Of a DNA stretch of 6,793 nucleotides, positions 1-5,250 are shown one piece after another (within the stretch, counting starts at the first letter, position 1; each line of letters opens with the position of its first letter). Origin of the DNA: Candidatus Wallbacteria bacterium (lineage in GTDB: Bacteria; Muiribacteriota; JAQTZZ01); contig JAQTRI010000192.1 in assembly GCA_028711905.1 (NCBI GenBank), positions 1 through 6,793 of the forward strand, written 5' to 3'. Below the pieces are notes generated by a model. The model worked only from the letters and a program-made list of their open reading frames with translations. It was not told the origin of the DNA and ran no database searches. A program made the position numbers and the translations under genes.

Positions 1-1431
1 GTTCTTCCGGGAATCCTGTCCAGAGACCCCACACCTGATGAAACTGCCACTTTCATCTCGACCCCGCAGCTCGTATGGTCAAATTTCACCGAAGGGCTTC
101 ATCCTCCGCTTTACTTCGGGTTCATGCTTCTTTACAAAAAGATTTTTCCTTCATCCTTAGCCTGGTTGCGTTTGTTTTCCATGTTGTGCGGGGCTCTTAC
201 TCTCCTGCTTTTTCATCGCATGTTCCGCCTGGCAGGCCTGAATACCGCCTGGACGCTGTTCCTGGCTGCAGTTCCAGGATTCATCTTTCTTTCCAGGGAA
301 GCGTCCTGCTATGCTTTTCATATTCTTACAGCAACAGCTGTGCTGTATTTCTACCTTGAATTTCTTAAAGGACGCCATGGTCGCATCCTTTTTTTTCTAT
401 GCCTTGCAGCCTGTTACTCATATTACTATCACTTCTTTTTTCTAACTGCTTTACTCATTGATTTCGCTCTGATCCGACGCAGGGCATTACCATGGCGTGC
501 GCTGTTCATCTTCACCGTCCTTCTGATACCGCTGGGAACAATCCTGGCATGGAACCCATTTTTTCATGGAATGGCCGCATCTTCCAACAGCGCTCTTACG
601 ATATCGAAACCGGCGGTCGGCGAGTTTCCTGCTCGAGTCATCTCCAGATACATGCTCTTTTTTCCCGGGTATCATTTTATGGGCGCCGAAAAATACGCGG
701 TACTGCCGGCTGGAATCGCCGTTGTCTCTGCTTCAGCGGCATTGTTCCTCATATACGGAAATAACAGCATGTTCCGCGCAGGTGTTCTTTTCGCCGTTCC
801 ATGGATTCTTCTTGTGATGTTTTCCCTCGTATCAACAATCAGGCTGAATCGCTACGCCTTTTTTCCTTACCATCTTGCCCCTTTTCTTCCTGCCTCTGTT
901 CTTCTGGCTGCACTAAATACCAGAAATTCGCTGCCCCGTGTGATTACCGCTGTAGTCCTTTTTGCAGCCATGCTGGCGGCTGACGGATTCTACTTTTTCG
1001 ATGAAACCCTTCCTTTCCAGAACAAGAACGAGCTCTCCAGAATGGTCTCCCTGCTTTCCGCAAAGGATTACTCCCCGACAAACGACCTTCTGTTCGCCTG
1101 TCACACCTGGGAGTGGGGCCGTGTCAGCTTCGCCGACCAGTTACGAATCGTTAATCCCGACCTGTCTTTTATCACTCTGGAAGAATTTGCTGATCAAGGC
1201 TCAGGCGTTTTTTTCAAGACCGGCAGGATATTCGAGTTCGCCCCCCTGTTTCTGGAAGAGGCACTTCCTTCTCCACCGCCAGACAGGCCTTCAGATCCCC
1301 GTTTCCTTGTTTTTTCGACAGTTTCCCGCGCCAGAGAAGCTTTAGCTTTGTCGCACACGCCCTCAGAAGTATTGAGAGCGTGCAGCAGCGGAAGTCTTTA
1401 CATTTTACGGATTTGGGAGCCGCGAAATTGA
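1..1431 (+). CDS. GT39/ArnT-like membrane glycosyltransferase, 5' end missing
   Basis: The reading frame is open from base 1, so the start lies outside the window; 476 residues are visible. The methionine codon at 124 is internal, because the frame upstream of it encodes conserved family sequence. An early Asp-Glu pair (visible residues 13-14) is followed by the GLHPPLYF signature (residues 32-39), the layout of the first periplasmic loop of GT-C enzymes of the GT39/PMT_2/ArnT type. In that family the acidic pair is catalytic and the sugar comes from a polyprenyl-phosphate donor. About ten hydrophobic segments follow to roughly residue 340, then a soluble tail of about 130 residues. The enzyme should sit in the inner membrane and transfer a sugar on its outer face to a lipid or protein. 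Acceptor and sugar cannot be read from the sequence. The next gene starts 34 bp downstream on the same strand. Confidence 0.85.
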   Translation, partial: VLPGILSRDPTPDETATFISTPQLVWSNFTEGLHPPLYFGFMLLYKKIFPSSLAWLRLFSMLCGALTLLLFHRMFRLAGLNTAWTLFLAAVPGFIFLSREASCYAFHILTATAVLYFYLEFLKGRHGRILFFLCLAACYSYYYHFFFLTALLIDFALIRRRALPWRALFIFTVLLIPLGTILAWNPFFHGMAASSNSALTISKPAVGEFPARVISRYMLFFPGYHFMGAEKYAVLPAGIAVVSASAALFLIYGNNSMFRAGVLFAVPWILLVMFSLVSTIRLNRYAFFPYHLAPFLPASVLLAALNTRNSLPRVITAVVLFAAMLAADGFYFFDETLPFQNKNELSRMVSLLSAKDYSPTNDLLFACHTWEWGRVSFADQLRIVNPDLSFITLEEFADQGSGVFFKTGRIFEFAPLFLEEALPSPPPDRPSDPRFLVFSTVSRAREALALSHTPSEVLRACSSGSLYILRIWEPRN

Positions 1432-1456
1432 TTTTTCGTTTCATCCCCGATAAACT
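1428..1456 (+). promoter_or_regulatory. Possible promoter for the Nif3-like gene
   Basis: TTGATT (1428-1433) and TAAACT (1451-1456) are separated by 17 bp; each matches its sigma70 consensus at four of six bases. The -10 ends 9 nt before the ATG at 1466, so a transcript from here would begin at or within a few bases of the start codon. No Shine-Dalgarno sequence is visible before this ATG, which fits a leaderless message. Matches this weak also occur by chance. Confidence 0.3.
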
Positions 1457-1465
1457 GAATCTACT

Positions 1466-2557
1466 ATGAAGCTCCGCGAAATCATTCAACGGATTGATAT
1501 TCAATTTCCCTTCCTGCTGCAGGAAGAATGGGATAACAGCGGCTTGCAGATCGGTGATCCTGAAGCCGATATCCTGTCCATCATGCTGGCTCTTGATCCT
1601 TCCATTCAAGCCATCGCCCAGGCGGCGACCGAAAAATGCAACCTGCTTATCACGCACCACCCTCTTTTTTTTCAGCCTGTCCGCAGCCTTGTGTTCGACA
1701 ATCCCGCCCGTTGCAAAGTCCGGGATCTGGTAAGCAGTGGAACGGCTCTGCTGGCTTTACATACAAATGTCGATTCAGGCCATGGGGGAATCAACGATTA
1801 TCTCTCTGCTCTGCTCGGACTCGAAAACACAGTCCCTCTTCTTCCCTCTCACGAAAAATTATTTAAAATCGTGGTTTTTGTTCCACCAGACTATGCTGAT
1901 GATTTGAAAGATGCCCTGTCTCAAAGCGGAGCTGCTACCATTGGTGCTTATGACAAGTGTTTTTTCAGTGCTGCCGGAGAAGGTTGCTTCAGACCCGGGC
2001 CAGGCACCAACCCTTTTATCGTCCAACAGGAGGAATCCACAGTCGTTGCTGAAGTCCGCCTGGAAACAATCTGCCGCGAACGATTTCTTCACAAAAGCCT
2101 GTCTGCAATGATCAAGTCCCATCCTTACGAAGAACCTGCTTATGATTTCTTCCAGCTTTCAAATCGAAGCGAGATCGATGGTATCGGAAGATACGGTACA
2201 CTTGCCGCGCCCTGTTCAGCTGAAACCATCTGCAGTAAACTGTCTGCCGGACCGGGAGCCATTCTTTCACCGGCTCCTGAGCGGATGATTTCCCGGGTCG
2301 CTGTCTGTGGTGGTGCCGCTGACCGCAAGATCGTTCAGGCCTGCATTTCAAAAAAGAGTGAATTGTTAGTGTGCGGAGAAATCCGTTATCACGACAGCCT
2401 TGAACTGACTGAAAACGGCATAGCCGTAATTTCCCTGGGACACCGGTCCAGTGAGATCTGCTTCATTCCTGTTATCAGCCGGGTGCTTTCCGGATTTTTC
2501 CAGGGACCTGTGATAAACTGTAGCGAAACTGCGGAGGGCCGGTGCTTGAAAAACTGA
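1466..2557 (+). CDS. Nif3-like dinuclear metal center protein (YqfO type)
   Basis: A 363-residue protein of the NIF3/YbgI/YqfO family, often labelled GTP cyclohydrolase 1 type 2 homologue; the true reaction is not settled for most members. The N-terminal half has WDNSGLQIGD (22-31), the ITHHPLFF metal site (H64, H65) and LHTNVDSGHGG (D103). The C-terminal half has CGGAADRK, GEIRYHDSLE and GHRSSE (H326, E330), so all expected metal ligands are present. Between the halves lies a PII-like insert with HPYEEPAYDFF (from H219), which marks the long YqfO form rather than the short YbgI form; the length agrees. The ATG at 1466 is chosen because MKLREIIQRID matches the family N-terminus, although no ribosome binding site is visible before it. 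The end overlaps the next gene by 16 bp. The protein is probably cytoplasmic. Confidence 0.93.
   Translation: MKLREIIQRIDIQFPFLLQEEWDNSGLQIGDPEADILSIMLALDPSIQAIAQAATEKCNLLITHHPLFFQPVRSLVFDNPARCKVRDLVSSGTALLALHTNVDSGHGGINDYLSALLGLENTVPLLPSHEKLFKIVVFVPPDYADDLKDALSQSGAATIGAYDKCFFSAAGEGCFRPGPGTNPFIVQQEESTVVAEVRLETICRERFLHKSLSAMIKSHPYEEPAYDFFQLSNRSEIDGIGRYGTLAAPCSAETICSKLSAGPGAILSPAPERMISRVAVCGGAADRKIVQACISKKSELLVCGEIRYHDSLELTENGIAVISLGHRSSEICFIPVISRVLSGFFQGPVINCSETAEGRCLKN
2533..2538 (+). promoter_or_regulatory. Ribosome binding site for the zinc-ribbon gene
   Basis: GGAGGG lies inside the end of the Nif3-like gene, 3-4 nt before a GTG codon at 2542. It supports the GTG start. The spacing is short. 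The overlap of 16 bp with the upstream gene suggests that ribosomes finishing Nif3 help initiate here. Confidence 0.55.
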
Positions 2558-3258
2558 CTGTTTTATTGAAAATTCAGCAATTAGACGATAAGGAAAGTGA
2601 ATTACTCTCCTTGCGGGAAGCCGCGGAACATTCGATTATAGAGTGCAAAAAGCGACTGGATTGTCTGCAGAACAAGCAAAAACAGCATAGTGAGGAACTG
2701 TCGGAGCATAGGAAGAAGCTGGCAGTGCTCAACGGTGAGCTCAGGGCAGTTGAGGACAAGATCATAAAAAACAAAGAGAAATCCCAGTCAGTGACCTCTG
2801 AGAAGCAGTTGAACGCCATGAATTCTGAGCTTGAGTCTATGAACAATCAAAAATCGCTTCTTGAAGAAGAAATTCTGCTGGGAATGGAGCGTGAGGAATC
2901 GCTGTCAGAGATTGAAGAAAAACTCCAAAGCGAACTTAAGGAAGTAACCAATACCTTTTCCGCTGCAGAATTGGATCTTGTCCTCAGCAAACCAGAGTGG
3001 GAGCAAAACCTTGCCGAGGTCCGCCGGAATCGTACCCGGGTTGCAGAAAGCGCCGACCGCGTAAGCCTCTCGCTTTATCAGCGCATCAGAACACGCCACG
3101 CCTCGGTTGTGGTTCCTGTGCGTGATGGAACATGTGAGGGATGCAGGATCAAGCTTGATCACAACACTGTCAATGACTTGATTAACCAGGACTCCTTGGT
3201 GTGCTGCTCAAACTGCAGCAGAATCCTTTTTGTGGAGGAAGTTCTTGACCAAGAATAA
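2542..3258 (+). CDS. Coiled-coil C4 zinc-ribbon protein (DUF164/CT398 family)
   Basis: A 238-residue soluble protein. Residues 1 to about 165 are rich in Glu, Lys, Leu and Gln and predict a long coiled-coil hairpin. The C-terminus is a zinc ribbon with C198-EG-C201 and C222-SN-C225. This is the architecture of the CT398/HP0958 (zf-RING_7, DUF164) family, and the length is typical. Homologues have been linked to RNA binding, flagellar or secretion chaperoning, and sigma-54 partnership, but there is no general function. From memory, members often sit next to Nif3 genes, as here, which strengthens the call. Translation starts at a GTG preceded by GGAGGG inside the Nif3 gene. The gene overlaps its downstream neighbour by 14 bp, so three consecutive genes appear to be translated as a coupled unit. 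Confidence 0.9.
   Translation: MLEKLTVLLKIQQLDDKESELLSLREAAEHSIIECKKRLDCLQNKQKQHSEELSEHRKKLAVLNGELRAVEDKIIKNKEKSQSVTSEKQLNAMNSELESMNNQKSLLEEEILLGMEREESLSEIEEKLQSELKEVTNTFSAAELDLVLSKPEWEQNLAEVRRNRTRVAESADRVSLSLYQRIRTRHASVVVPVRDGTCEGCRIKLDHNTVNDLINQDSLVCCSNCSRILFVEEVLDQE
3234..3239 (+). promoter_or_regulatory. Ribosome binding site deciding the TTG start of the TPM gene
   Basis: GGAGGA lies 5 nt before a TTG codon at 3245. An earlier in-frame TTG at 3230 has no such site and would overlap this one, so 3245 is the better start. The resulting N-terminus, MTKNNSRLL followed by a hydrophobic stretch, reads as a normal signal anchor. Confidence 0.6.
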
Positions 3259-4075
3259 TTCCAGGTTGCTGGCGGCGGCGACAGTGCTCGCCCTGCTGCT
3301 GGGTGCTTCATATTTTTTCTCTCCGTACAGAAAACATCGCCTCCTTTCTGAAGCGCTATCCCCTTATCAATGTACGACCAATCTTTCGGACTTCCTCAAC
3401 CTGATTACACCGGAACATGGAGAGCGGATCAATGGCCTGATCGGCGAAGCACAACAGAATTCCAGAACCGACTTTCACATCGTGCTTCTTCCAGATACCC
3501 TGGGATACAGCGAAAAAGATATACTCGGACATTATTTCCGGACATTTTTTCATAAAAATAAACAAAACTTTCAAGTGTTCCTGCTCCTTTTCCCCAGGCA
3601 GGGTATTCTCAGTTTCGAGATTGATCAGCGTCTGCGCTATGCCATTGATGAAACACTGATTGAGCGCTTCTTCAATGATATTCTCGTTGCCTCATTCCGC
3701 AAGTCGGAGCTGGAGTACGCAGAGAATCTGAAAGGCCGCGACAATTTGAAATCCCTGCACAGCTCTTCCATCAGTGAAGGAATTTATGATACTCTTTTCG
3801 AACTCAACCGCGAGATTCAGAAACAGCTGCCTTCCATAACCGACAGGCTGGAGCAGGAAAAGGGCATCCGTTCCTGGACCAAGGCGCGTTACTGGATGAT
3901 CTACACCATGATTTTCATTGCCATTTTCGGGCTGATCAATCATTGGCTGAAAACGCACTGTCCGCGCTGCAGCAACAGGATGACCATCACCAGGATCAAG
4001 AACCCTGAAGGCATGGAATTCCGGCTTATCAAGTGCTTCAATTGCGGATACATGCGCAGGAGAAAGAGTTTTTGA
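3245..4075 (+). CDS. Membrane TPM-domain protein with C-terminal zinc ribbon
   Basis: A 276-residue protein from the TTG start at 3245. A hydrophobic segment (residues 8-25) acts as signal anchor. A TPM (Psb32/YgcG-type) domain follows at about residues 44-155. Recognisable parts are LITPEHGERINGLIGEA, then VLLPDTLGYS, the Phe-Leu-Leu-Leu-Phe strand, FEIDQRLRYAI and the RFFNDIL helix. A second membrane helix lies at 217-236, then a short zinc ribbon with C239-PR-C242 and C264-FN-C267 and a basic tail. If both helices span, the TPM domain is periplasmic and the ribbon cytoplasmic. TPM domains occur in proteins tied to photosystem or membrane-protein repair and some show phosphatase activity; this one's function is unknown. 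It overlaps the zinc-ribbon gene by 14 bp, and rnpB starts 11 nt after its stop. Confidence 0.75.
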   Translation: MTKNNSRLLAAATVLALLLGASYFFSPYRKHRLLSEALSPYQCTTNLSDFLNLITPEHGERINGLIGEAQQNSRTDFHIVLLPDTLGYSEKDILGHYFRTFFHKNKQNFQVFLLLFPRQGILSFEIDQRLRYAIDETLIERFFNDILVASFRKSELEYAENLKGRDNLKSLHSSSISEGIYDTLFELNREIQKQLPSITDRLEQEKGIRSWTKARYWMIYTMIFIAIFGLINHWLKTHCPRCSNRMTITRIKNPEGMEFRLIKCFNCGYMRRRKSF

Positions 4076-4086
4076 CTGATTTTTTT

Positions 4087-4440
4087 GGCAGGAAGAACGG
4101 GCAGCCGCAGGTCCTCACGGGCCTGAGGAAAGTCCGGGCTTCGTAAGAGCACGGCGCCGGCTAACCACCGGGGGAGGAAACTCTACGGAAAGTGCCACAG
4201 AAAACTATACCGCCAGCCCGCAAGGGTTGGTAAGGGTGAAATGGTGAGGTAAGAGCTCACCGGCAGCCGGGTAACCGGCTGGCTGGGTAAACCCCGCCGG
4301 AAGAAAGACCAAATAGGGGGACAGGTTGCTCTGCCCCAGGTTCCCGGGTTGGTCGCTGGAGGCGAGGAGTAATTCTCGTCGAAGACAGATGGCTGCCACC
4401 GGATCTCCGGTACAGAACCCGGCTTATAGTTCTTCCTGCC
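4087..4440 (+). ncRNA. rnpB: RNase P RNA (class A-like)
   Basis: This is the catalytic RNA of RNase P, which removes 5' leaders from pre-tRNAs. GAGGAAAGTCCGGGCT (4125-4140) is the near-universal conserved region I. GGAAAGTGCCACAGAAAA (from 4188), the P12-region GGTGAG-GTAAGAG-CTCACC (4243-4261) and AGACCAAATAGGGG (4307-4320) are further conserved blocks. ACAGAACCCGGCTTAT (4412-4427) is the 3' strand of the core. The ends are fixed by a perfect 12-bp P1 helix, 4087-4098 pairing with 4429-4440, giving 354 nt, a normal size. The layout resembles the ancestral class A RNA of most bacteria. The gene starts 11 nt after the TPM stop codon. I see no convincing promoter in the short gap, so it may be transcribed from upstream or from a promoter inside that coding region. 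Confidence 0.97.
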
Positions 4441-4449
4441 TGAATGACC

Positions 4450-4479
4450 AGAGTCCCTGCTCAGGGACTCTTTTTCTTT
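4450..4479 (+). terminator. Intrinsic terminator of rnpB
   Basis: GAGTCCCT (4451-4458) and AGGGACTC (4463-4470) form a GC-rich stem with a four-base loop, extended by A4450-T4471. TTTTTCTTT follows. The reverse strand has no T-run, so it probably works only for plus-strand transcription. It closes the run of plus-strand genes 10 nt after the mature RNase P RNA end. Confidence 0.9.
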
Positions 4480-4494
4480 GAGCTTAAGCTGGGA

Positions 4495-4707
4495 TCAAAT
4501 TACTTGCTGGTACTGATACTTGCCCTTGATAAACCTGTGATAAAACTTTCCTATCGAATCCGCCTTCACCAGGTTTTCAAATTCCCTCTTTGGGACATCG
4601 TAATACTGAACAATAGCTCCATCAGTCATTTCAATTTCCAGCACCTTGTTTCCGGTATCGTACCCGACTGACTTCATCTGAGAAGATTTGACATTTTTTC
4701 GGATCAT
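4495..4707 (-). CDS. KTSC-domain small protein
   Basis: A 70-residue protein matching the KTSC domain (Pfam KTSC, first noted as a domain found in or near lysyl-tRNA synthetase-type proteins). Visible family features are SSQMKSVGYD (8-17), a beta-rich LEIEMTDGAIVQYYDVP (23-39), and the C-terminal SIGKFYHRFIKGKYQY (51-66). The domain fills the whole protein, which is common for stand-alone KTSC proteins of unknown function. The ATG is preceded by GGAG with a 5-nt spacer (4708-4716). There is no signal peptide or membrane segment, so it is likely cytoplasmic. It is the last of three small genes on this strand and converges on rnpB. The 70-bp gap to the previous gene contains TATTAT (4743-4748 on the reverse strand), a possible -10 without a good -35. 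Confidence 0.82.
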   Translation of the reverse strand: MIRKNVKSSQMKSVGYDTGNKVLEIEMTDGAIVQYYDVPKREFENLVKADSIGKFYHRFIKGKYQYQQVI

Positions 4708-4777
4708 TAACGCTCCATCCCCGCTTGTTTAGTAGTGATAGCATAATACCTGAAAAGAGAAAGCTCTGGAATATTCA

Positions 4778-4909
4778 TTATGGGTTGTTTTTCGGAAGGT
4801 CGGATAATTTGCGCCAGACTTCCTGAACAAGCGTCTGGAAATTATCCGGTCGTAAATCAATACCCCTTTTTTTCCCAAGCTTGTTCAGCCTGCTGGCCAG
4901 ACTTTCCAA
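4778..4909 (-). CDS. Unrecognised 43-residue micro-protein, paralogue of the next upstream ORF
   Basis: I do not recognise this protein. It reads from a TTG at 4909 to TAA at 4778-4780. The start is chosen because GGAG (4919-4922) lies 9 nt upstream, an in-frame TAA lies 18-20 nt further upstream, and from this codon the protein aligns without a gap to the 44-residue product of 5000-5134. Fifteen of 43 positions are identical: L4, K10, G12, K14, G16-I17, L19, P21-D22-N23, E30, W32, K34 and others. Both look like two short helices around a GI-x-L-x-PDN turn. The protein is charged with no membrane segment. The coding strand contains a strong inverted repeat (4801-4848). The match to a paralogue with a proper start and ribosome binding site is the main evidence that this ORF is real. 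Confidence 0.6.
   Translation of the reverse strand: MESLASRLNKLGKKRGIDLRPDNFQTLVQEVWRKLSDLPKNNP
4801..4848. repeat. Imperfect inverted repeat (hairpin) inside the micro-ORF
   Basis: CGGATAATTT (4801-4810) is the exact reverse complement of 4839-4848, and CCAGAC (4814-4819) of 4833-4838. That gives 16 base pairs with one 3-nt bulge (GCG, 4811-4813) and a 13-nt loop. It lies wholly within the coding sequence of the 43-residue ORF, covering its PDN motif on one arm and the WRKLSD residues on the other. There is no adjacent T-run, so it is not a standard terminator. Confidence 0.75.
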
Positions 4910-4935
4910 ATCAATCAACTCCAAATGGTAAGAAC

Positions 4936-4941
4936 ATTATA
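4936..4941 (-). promoter_or_regulatory. Perfect -10 hexamer upstream of the 43-residue ORF
   Basis: The reverse strand reads TATAAT here. The hexamer ends 26 nt before the TTG start at 4909, so a transcript would carry a leader of about 20 nt containing the GGAG. No good -35 is found 16-18 bp upstream and there is no extended -10 TG, so the site may be weak, activator-dependent or accidental. Confidence 0.3.
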
Positions 4942-4999
4942 GATCTTCGGTTCAATAGTACACGCACATCCGGTTTGTGTCCCGCTCAGATTCACCGGC

Positions 5000-5134
5000 T
5001 TATCTCTTATCTTTTTTCACTGTTTTGTAGTACTTTTCCCAAGTTTCCCTGATGACCTGATCCATATTATCCGGTGTCAGGGTAATCCCGAATTTTTCTC
5101 CAGCCTTGATTATTTTTTCGCGTAAATCACTCAT
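5000..5134 (-). CDS. Unrecognised 44-residue micro-protein, tandem paralogue
   Basis: I do not recognise this protein. It runs from an ATG at 5134 to TAA at 5000-5002. GGGGAGG (5140-5146 on the reverse strand) lies 5 nt upstream, one of the best ribosome binding sites in the window, so translation is likely. The protein starts MSDLREKIIKAGEKFG, then ITLTPDNMDQVI, then RETWEKYYKTVKKDKR. It is highly charged, has a lysine-rich tail, and lacks Cys, a signal peptide or a membrane segment. Two helices separated by the PDN turn are plausible, which could fit a small nucleic-acid- or protein-binding unit; that is a guess. The next gene on this strand encodes an ungapped paralogue, 90 bp downstream, followed by a KTSC gene. 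The gene is divergent from the secreted double-thioredoxin gene, with a 116-bp gap. Confidence 0.7.
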   Translation of the reverse strand: MSDLREKIIKAGEKFGITLTPDNMDQVIRETWEKYYKTVKKDKR

Positions 5135-5200
5135 TTTAACCTCCCCAGTTGCAACTATGATATTTATCGGCTATTCCTCAGGATATTTAACATTTTCCAC

Positions 5201-5218
5201 ATTGAAATTACTTTCAAT
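5201..5218. promoter_or_regulatory. Operator-like inverted repeat over the -35
   Basis: ATTGAAA and TTTCAAT are perfect 7-bp arms around TTAC. The left arm contains the -35 hexamer and the right arm lies in the promoter spacer. This is a typical place for a dimeric repressor to bind. The right arm also offers a TTGAAA -35 on the reverse strand. Function is inferred from position only. Confidence 0.4.
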
Positions 5219-5229
5219 CCGGGTATAAT
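5202..5229 (+). promoter_or_regulatory. Sigma70-type promoter of the double-thioredoxin gene
   Basis: TTGAAA (5202-5207) and a perfect TATAAT (5224-5229) are separated by 16 bp. Transcription would begin near 5236, leaving a short leader with AGGAGG (5241-5246) 4 nt before the ATG at 5251. This is the best promoter in the window. Confidence 0.75.
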
Positions 5230-5250
5230 ATATTAAATGAAGGAGGATAA

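Larger units (their letters stand above)
5135..5250. promoter_or_regulatory. Divergent intergenic regulatory region
   Basis: This 116-bp AT-rich gap separates the minus-strand micro-ORF from the plus-strand thioredoxin gene. It carries ribosome binding sites at both ends, a strong plus-strand promoter and an inverted repeat (both listed separately). It also has a 10-bp palindrome AGTTGCAACT (5147-5156) and two copies of GATATTTA (5159-5166 and 5182-5189), 23 bp apart. I could not find a convincing minus-strand promoter. Confidence 0.5.

Noticed and set aside
124..126. ATG at 124 as the start of the glycosyltransferase
   Set aside because: The frame is open upstream to base 1 and encodes the Asp-Glu pair and the HPPLYF motif, so the real start is outside the window.
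1214..1660. A 148-codon minus-strand open frame
   Set aside because: It lies antisense across the end of the glycosyltransferase and the start of the Nif3 gene, both supported by clear family motifs; it is a shadow.
3230..3232. TTG at 3230 as the start of the TPM gene
   Set aside because: No ribosome binding site precedes it, whereas GGAGGA sits 5 nt before the in-frame TTG at 3245.
4481..4490. Palindrome AGCTTAAGCT between rnpB and the KTSC gene
   Set aside because: A 10-bp palindrome is expected several times by chance in a window this size, and it has no loop, T-run or promoter context.
4743..4748. TATTAT on the reverse strand as a promoter for the KTSC gene
   Set aside because: No acceptable -35 at 16-18 bp and no extended -10; kept only as a remark in the KTSC entry.
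4780..5052. A 90-codon plus-strand open frame across the micro-ORF region
   Set aside because: It lacks a ribosome binding site and its product resembles nothing, and it is antisense to the two paralogous minus-strand ORFs, which have a mutual alignment in their favour.
5047..5082. Inverted repeat CCCTGA...TCAGGG in the 44-residue ORF
   Set aside because: Only six clean pairs with a long loop, and at a different place relative to the PDN motif than the hairpin in the paralogue; not distinguishable from chance.
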